A stretch of DNA of 43,947 bases from Armatimonadota bacterium (GTDB lineage: Bacteria; Armatimonadota; UBA5829). The translations under genes were made by a program, and so were the position numbers. The notes beneath the pieces were generated by a model. The model was not told where the DNA came from, searched no databases, and saw nothing but the letters and a program-made list of their open reading frames with translations. The stretch lies in the NCBI GenBank assembly GCA_026392045.1, contig JAPLCU010000011.1, positions 1-43,947 on the forward strand, in the 5' to 3' direction. Positions 39,835-43,947 of this stretch are shown piece by piece; position 1 is the first letter of the stretch; each line of letters begins with the position of its first letter.

Positions 39835-41634
39835 ATGACCGACAAATTAACCCTGGCGCCAATCCCCAAGAACCTCACACATGGGCATGGTTTGTATAAC
39901 TTAAGCGGAAATCTCTATACAAAACTAGACACCAAAGATCCGCAGTCGCTGATTCCTGCAGCCAACCAAACCGGACTAAATTGGGAAATCACCACCAGCC
40001 CTGAAACGCAAAGAGAACAGATTGGGCTAATAATTCGCATGGACGATTCCTCGGATATTCCAGCCGAGGGTTACGCGCTCGAAATCACTCCGAATGGCAT
40101 AGAAATAATCGCCTCCGCACCTGCCGGCGCATTCTACGGCGCTTGCACTCTCGCACAAATTATAATGCAATCAGACAATGCCCTGCCCTGTGTATCCATC
40201 TCGGACTGGCCCGACTACCCGAACAGGGGCATAATGCTGGACATAAGCCGAGACAAAGCGCCCACTATGGAAACACTTTACCTGCTGGCAGACAATCTCG
40301 CCTCGTGGAAAATCAACCAACTCCAGCTCTACACTGAGCACACTTTTGCCTACCCCGCCCACCCCACCGTCTGGAAAAACGCCAGCCCGATGACTGGTGA
40401 GCAGATAATGCAATTGGACGCCTACTGCAAAACGAAGTTCATCAAGCTTGTGCCGAATCAAAACTCTTTCGGGCACATGGAACGCTGGCTTATGCACGAT
40501 GAATACCGCCAGATGGCGGAAATGCCGGATGGCGGCGAGACTGCGTGGGGCTTCAGAGCCATACCCACCGGCCTCTGCCCCATCGATGAAAAGAGCGTAC
40601 CGTTCCTTGCTGGTCTTTACGATGAACTCCTGCCGCATTTCTCAAGTAAGCCCTTTAATGTGGGGCTGGATGAAACCATAGACCTCGGCTACGGCAGATC
40701 AAAAAGTATCTGCGAAGAACTAGGCACGGGGCGTGTTTATCTCGATTTCCTGCTGAAAGTATACACGCTTACTAAAGAACGCGGCCGCAAGATGATGTTC
40801 TGGGGCGATATTATAATGAAACATCCCGAACTGATACCCGAGCTGCCGAAAGACATTATTGCCCTTGAATGGGGCTATGAATATGACCATCCGTTCGCTG
40901 GGCACGGGTCGAAGTTCCGCGAATCAGGCATAGCGTTCTATGTTTGCCCGGGCGCATCTAACTGGAATACATTCGCTGGCCGCACACGAAATGCCATCGG
41001 CAACATCACTTCAGCAGCAAGAAGCGGACTTGAAAACGGAGCTATCGGCCTGCTCAATACAAGCTGGGGCGACAATGGCCACTGGGACCCGCTGCCCGTC
41101 GCTTACACCGGTTTCATGGCGGGCGCAATGGCTTCATGGAATGCGCAAGCAGACGTAACAGACACTCTAGCCGACGCTCTATCACTGCATGCGTTCGGCG
41201 ACCGCACCGGCAAAATTGGAAAAGCGTTTTATGACCTGGGAAACATCTATCTCTGCTTCACCAAACGCACTTTCAACAACACAATCCCCTGGCAAATGCT
41301 CTTTGGAAAGCTCAACAACACGAAATTGATCGAAGGGATCACGCTCAAAGAATTCGAGGAAATGGACTGCAAGTTAGAAGAAATCGCCGAATCGCTAAAA
41401 GGCGATCAAATGACCGCACCCGACGCCGACACAGTCCGCTCCGAGCTCAATTTCATAATCAACATCCTGCGTCTATCCTCCGAGGTCGGCAAAATGCGTC
41501 TTAGCGGCAAGATATCAGCCGATTTGAGCAATAAAATCGACACCATCAAGCAAGAACATCGCAGAATCTGGCTGCTGCGCAACCGCCCCGGCGGTTTGGA
41601 GGATAGTGTGGGGAGAATCGTCACGCTGCAATAA
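39835..41634 (+). CDS. Glycoside hydrolase family 20 (β-N-acetylhexosaminidase-like)
   Basis: A 599-residue enzyme with the GH20b-type N-terminal domain (LAPIPKNLTHGHG, EGYALEITPNGIEIIASAPA, GAFYGACTLAQII) and a TIM barrel starting SISDWPDYPNRGIMLDISRDKAPT. The catalytic Asp-Glu pair is in FNVGLDETIDLGYG. Later barrel motifs are MMFWGDIIMKHPE, IIALEWGYEYDHPF and LLNTSWGDNGHWDPLPVAY. No signal peptide is visible, so it is probably cytoplasmic and may recycle amino sugars taken up by the cell. CAGGAGG precedes the ATG. The exact substrate cannot be told from sequence. Confidence 0.85.
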   Translation: MTDKLTLAPIPKNLTHGHGLYNLSGNLYTKLDTKDPQSLIPAANQTGLNWEITTSPETQREQIGLIIRMDDSSDIPAEGYALEITPNGIEIIASAPAGAFYGACTLAQIIMQSDNALPCVSISDWPDYPNRGIMLDISRDKAPTMETLYLLADNLASWKINQLQLYTEHTFAYPAHPTVWKNASPMTGEQIMQLDAYCKTKFIKLVPNQNSFGHMERWLMHDEYRQMAEMPDGGETAWGFRAIPTGLCPIDEKSVPFLAGLYDELLPHFSSKPFNVGLDETIDLGYGRSKSICEELGTGRVYLDFLLKVYTLTKERGRKMMFWGDIIMKHPELIPELPKDIIALEWGYEYDHPFAGHGSKFRESGIAFYVCPGASNWNTFAGRTRNAIGNITSAARSGLENGAIGLLNTSWGDNGHWDPLPVAYTGFMAGAMASWNAQADVTDTLADALSLHAFGDRTGKIGKAFYDLGNIYLCFTKRTFNNTIPWQMLFGKLNNTKLIEGITLKEFEEMDCKLEEIAESLKGDQMTAPDADTVRSELNFIINILRLSSEVGKMRLSGKISADLSNKIDTIKQEHRRIWLLRNRPGGLEDSVGRIVTLQ

Positions 41635-41645
41635 TCTCTGTGGTG

Positions 41646-41673
41646 GCTTCGGGACGAAGAACTGTCCCGAAGC
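41646..41673. repeat. Perfect 10-bp inverted repeat
   Basis: GCTTCGGGAC (41646-41655) and GTCCCGAAGC (41664-41673) with an eight-base loop, shortly after the hexosaminidase stop. There is no T-run. The arms combine family A and C letters. Confidence 0.75.
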
Positions 41674-41687
41674 ATACAACCAAGTAA

Positions 41688-41716
41688 TTGTCAGCGCTTC
41701 CAATCAGTGGTATAAT
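41688..41716 (+). promoter_or_regulatory. Promoter of the toxin-antitoxin remnant
   Basis: -35 TTGTCA (41688-41693), 17-base spacer, extended perfect -10 TGGTATAAT (41708-41716). This is the strongest-looking promoter in the window; it gives a ~25-base leader with AGGAGG before the antitoxin ATG. Confidence 0.8.
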
Positions 41717-41748
41717 CCGAAGGTAATGCAACACACAGGAGGACAGCA

Positions 41749-41961
41749 ATGCCCATCTCAAAATCAGTTGAAGAAATTGCAGCAGCAATCGAAGAAATGA
41801 ATCCAACGCAAAGAAGTGAGCTTCTACTCAGAATCGCCAAAATAGATGATATACTTGAGGAACTTGAAGACGTCGCCGATCTGATTCATGCTGCTCAAGA
41901 ACCAAGCAGGCCATTCGTGGACTTCCTTAGTGAACTCAAGGCGGAAGGTCATGACGTATAG
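41749..41961 (+). CDS. Antitoxin-like protein (type II)
   Basis: A 70-residue acidic, helical protein (VEEIAAAIEEMNPTQRSELLLRIAKI...DILEELEDVADL) with a loose C-terminus, the size and layout of small antitoxins paired with RelE/ParE toxins. I cannot name a family. Identification rests mainly on the downstream RelE-like fragment, which overlaps its stop codon by 11 bases. A strong promoter and AGGAGG precede it. Confidence 0.6.
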   Translation: MPISKSVEEIAAAIEEMNPTQRSELLLRIAKIDDILEELEDVADLIHAAQEPSRPFVDFLSELKAEGHDV

Positions 41962-42076
41962 GCTTGAAATCAAGGATATGGCTGAAAAGCAAATCAGGAA
42001 AATCTATGCAATCGATGACGAGGCGCTAATAGTCACCATTGCAGCGGTCAAGCCCCGGCAATCTGCTTATGACTAG
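41951..42076 (+). pseudogene. RelE/ParE-like toxin with internal deletion
   Basis: A 41-codon frame joins a RelE-like N-terminus, MTYRLEIKDMAEKQIRKI, directly to a RelE-like C-terminal strand pair, YAIDDEALIVTIAAVKPRQS. Full family members are ~85-95 residues, so ~45 central residues, including the first β-strands and helix contacts, are missing. The deletion keeps the frame. The product is probably non-toxic; it could be a decayed toxin or a retained fragment that still binds the antitoxin. Confidence 0.6.
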
Positions 42077-42217
42077 CCTCATTCCGCTCCCATTGTCATC
42101 CTGCCTTTCGTCCCGATGCATATCAATATTGAGCTCTCGTTTGACAATTGTTATTGCGAAACGCCTCAAAAGATGGCATATTTCATCTTAGTATACCTGT
42201 TTCAGGAAAGTTTCAAC

Positions 42218-42247
42218 TTGCCTGGCAAGCCGGTTTGCGTATACAAT
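42218..42247 (+). promoter_or_regulatory. Promoter of the epimerase gene
   Basis: -35 TTGCCT (42218-42223), 18-base spacer, -10 TACAAT (42242-42247), ~30 bases of leader before the ATG at 42284. Confidence 0.6.
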
Positions 42248-42283
42248 AGAGCATTCACAAATATTCTGGCTGAGGTCTAATCA

Positions 42284-43228
42284 ATGAGCAGATTCCTGGT
42301 CACGGGCGGCGCCGGCTTCATCGGCGGCCATATAACCGAGCTTCTGGTAAGCGAAGGGCATGAGGCGCTGGTGTTCGACAACCTCTCCACCGGCAGCGTA
42401 GACAACCTGTCGGGTGTTAAAGGCAAGGTCAGACTGGTTATAGGCGACATTCGCGACATTTCGGCTTTGCGCGAGGCTATGGATGGGGTGGAGCATGTAT
42501 TACACCATGCGGCTGAAATATCAGTCGCGCGGTCTTTGGAAGAGCCTGAATTTGTGAATGAAGTTAATGTCGGCGGCACAATGAACGTGCTCATCGCAGC
42601 TCGTGAAAAGAACGTCAAACGAGTGGTTTTGGCATCATCCAGCGCGGTCTATGGAGACACCGGCGCGGTTCCCCAGCGTGAAGATTTTGTCCCAGACCCT
42701 ATGTCGCCCTACGGCGCGAGCAAGATCGCCGGGGAATATTATTTGAGATGCTTCTACCATCTGCATGGCATGGAGACCGTGAGCCTGCGGTATTTCAATG
42801 TATTCGGCCCTCGGCAGAATCCGAAATCGCAATATGCAGCCGTAATTCCACGGTTCATCGACCGCATTCTGGCTGGTAAGGAAATTCATATCTACGGCGA
42901 TGGCGAGCAGACCCGCGATTTTGTGTATGTGAAGAATGTTGCCCGAGCGAACCTGCTTGCGTGCACATCGCCCAACGCTCCAGGCCAAGTATTCAACATC
43001 GCCAGCGAAAACACGGTCTCAGTAAATGAACTCGCTCTCATGCTCTCCAAAATGGCTGCCAAAGAAGTGGAAATCGTCCACGATCCGCCAATTCCTGGTG
43101 AAATTCGTTATTCTATGAGCGACATCACCCGCGCGAGGGAGGAACTGGGCTTTGAGCCATCAATCAGCTTCGAGGAAGGCCTGAAGCTCACTTTCGACTA
43201 TTTCACAGCCCAGGCCCAGGCGCTCTGA
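42284..43228 (+). CDS. NAD-dependent NDP-sugar epimerase (SDR family)
   Basis: A 314-residue extended SDR enzyme. The NAD loop is FLVTGGAGFIGGHITELLV, followed by VFDNLSTGSVDNL, HHAAEISVARSLEEP, catalytic Ser-Ser in VVLASSSAVYGD and the Tyr-Lys pair in SPYGASKIAGEYY. RYFNVFGPRQNPKSQYAAVI and YGDGEQTRDFVYVKNV are typical of UDP-GlcNAc/UDP-Glc 4-epimerases of the WbpP/GalE2 type. It probably supplies sugars for LPS or surface polysaccharide. The GAGG in CTGAGGTC upstream serves as ribosome site. The exact sugar cannot be told. Confidence 0.9.
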   Translation: MSRFLVTGGAGFIGGHITELLVSEGHEALVFDNLSTGSVDNLSGVKGKVRLVIGDIRDISALREAMDGVEHVLHHAAEISVARSLEEPEFVNEVNVGGTMNVLIAAREKNVKRVVLASSSAVYGDTGAVPQREDFVPDPMSPYGASKIAGEYYLRCFYHLHGMETVSLRYFNVFGPRQNPKSQYAAVIPRFIDRILAGKEIHIYGDGEQTRDFVYVKNVARANLLACTSPNAPGQVFNIASENTVSVNELALMLSKMAAKEVEIVHDPPIPGEIRYSMSDITRAREELGFEPSISFEEGLKLTFDYFTAQAQAL

Positions 43229-43303
43229 AACATTCAACATCGCCCCCACCCTCTGGGCGCCGCCTTTTATGGGTTGGTGGGCCAGGAGCAGGTCGTGCTT
43301 CGA

Positions 43304-43387
43304 GAGCCTCAGCATGTCGAAGTGGAGCCTCAGCATGTCGAAGTGGAGCCTCAGCATGTCGAAGTGGAGCCTCAGCATGTTGAAGAC
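43304..43387. repeat. Four tandem 21-bp units, family E derived
   Basis: GAGCCTCAGCATGTCGAAGT plus G repeats from 43304, 43325, 43346 and 43367 (the last with two changes). It is preceded by CGTGCTTCGAGAGCC, which also occurs inverted in cheR. The 43229-43652 gap has no supported gene; after 43460 it is AT-rich and may contain the next gene's promoter. Confidence 0.9.
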
Positions 43388-43652
43388 GGTGAATGCGCCG
43401 GTTGGGCAGGCTATGTGCGCGACTGCCGACTGGGCAATTTGATATGCTCCAACTGTCTTACTTAAGACTTCTGCATAACCCCCGGCAAACCTCCCTGAGT
43501 ATCCGGCGAAAGGAGCTTTTGACCTTTTTACTTTATACTTTTGGATTTCTAAGCGCTGGCGTGAAGGTATTCTCGTCTTGAACACTAAGAAGATATTAGA
43601 CAATGGCGGAACAAGCCGCATGCCAATTGCGTAGCTTATATATGGAGGTCGT

Positions 43653-43947
43653 ATGATTAAAACGTGCATCTGGGAACAGATTTCCCAGACGATCTTAACT
43701 CGGTTGAAGCTTACAAGATTTATCTTATTCATAGGGGTGCTATTAGCGCTCGTTTGCCCGATGTCTGCCGCGCAGGTCGTTAAGACCCCTGTGCCGGGGG
43801 TGACGCTTTCGCAGGACATCAGCGCAGACCCTGCGCTGCCCCAGGTGGTGACGGTGATCTCGGTAGAACTCGCAAACCCGACGCTCAACCTCCAGGCTGT
43901 GCTTGGCAAAGATGATATATGCAATTCCGACCCTGACAAAGGCCGTG
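43653..43947 (+). CDS. Exported protein, possibly phosphodiester-glycosidase-like, cut by the window end
   Basis: An open frame runs from ATG 43653 (GGAGGT upstream) off the end, 98 codons long. After a hydrophobic signal segment (LTRFILFIGVLLALVCPMSAA) the mature start VVKTPVPGVTLSQDISADPA continues VVTVISVELANPTLNLQAVL, which resembles the beginning of NAGPA/DUF2233 phosphodiester glycosidase domains. That call is tentative because the catalytic part is outside the window. The residues before the signal segment (CIWEQISQTIL) are encoded by a family B hairpin at 43669-43689. Confidence 0.6.
   Translation, partial: MIKTCIWEQISQTILTRLKLTRFILFIGVLLALVCPMSAAQVVKTPVPGVTLSQDISADPALPQVVTVISVELANPTLNLQAVLGKDDICNSDPDKGR
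43669..43689. repeat. Family B hairpin inside the last gene's 5' end
   Basis: Stem TCTGGGAA/TTCCCAGA with loop CAGAT, followed by CGATC. Its stem differs from the other copies by compensating changes. Confidence 0.88.

Noticed and set aside
43160-43939. Minus-strand 259-codon frame at the window end
   Set aside because: It runs antisense to the epimerase and the exported protein and reads the 21-bp array as a repeated peptide. The plus-strand frames have better starts and family similarity.
1-43947. Insertion sequence, prophage, tRNA, rRNA or origin
   Set aside because: I saw no transposase or integrase motif, no tRNA-like cloverleaf, no rRNA and no DnaA-box cluster. The repeats here lack any coding capacity.

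Overview
The window looks like chromosomal DNA from an Armatimonadota-type (Terrabacteria) diderm; this is inferred from gene content, not from any database search. An LPS-export operon (lptC-lptA-lptB-lptF/G) and two S-layer-homology porins ending in Phe indicate an outer membrane. They sit beside genes with a Gram-positive or cyanobacterial flavour: a SigH-like sigma factor, CheC/CheD/CheX, a folate-dependent TrmFO and a DUF3084 protein.

Layout. 1-1.8 kb (minus): a MobA-like nucleotidyltransferase and ispE. 2.1-9.2 kb (plus): trmFO, the lpt operon, a DUF3084 coiled-coil protein and a RuvX/YqgF-like nuclease. 9.5-14.6 kb: two paralogous SLH porins, each closed by a near-identical terminator, and a small exported protein. 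14.8-19.1 kb: glmS and a HAMP-GAF-GAF-PP2C phosphatase whose catalytic end has been replaced by repeat DNA. 19.2-27.8 kb (minus): a SigH-like sigma factor and a chemotaxis/motor operon in transcription order cheA-cheR-cheY-cheX-fliM-cheC-cheD-cheB. 28.6-30.8 kb: a NarL-type response regulator and rpoN with an extra Cys-rich motif. 31.2-38.2 kb: a complete trpEGDCFBA operon behind a promoter, a Trp-rich leader peptide and an attenuator. 38.2-43.9 kb: deoC, recO, a GH20-type hexosaminidase, an antitoxin with a deleted RelE-like toxin, an NDP-sugar epimerase and the start of an exported, possibly phosphodiester-glycosidase-like, protein.

The most unusual property is the density of short dispersed repeats, many inside reading frames. 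I separate: (A) a 22-bp CTTCGG...CCGAAG hairpin, often in 30-bp-period arrays; (B) a hairpin with constant CAGAT loop, covarying stem and a flanking CGATC; (C) short TCCCGA...TCGGGA palindromes; (D) a GC-rich element that reads as GEAPAEP in one frame; (E) a 'CTTCGAGAGCCTCAG' element that reads as LLILREPQ; (F) degenerate arrays with an exact 7-bp period in five sequence flavours, resembling the heptanucleotide STRR repeats of filamentous cyanobacteria; and (G) two hairpins of types common across many phyla. They extend or interrupt proteins (CheA linker, CheB linker, N-terminus and receiver loop, CheR, CheC, RpoN, TrpF, the phosphatase, the RuvX-like protein and the last gene). No transposase, integrase, CRISPR array, tRNA or rRNA was seen.
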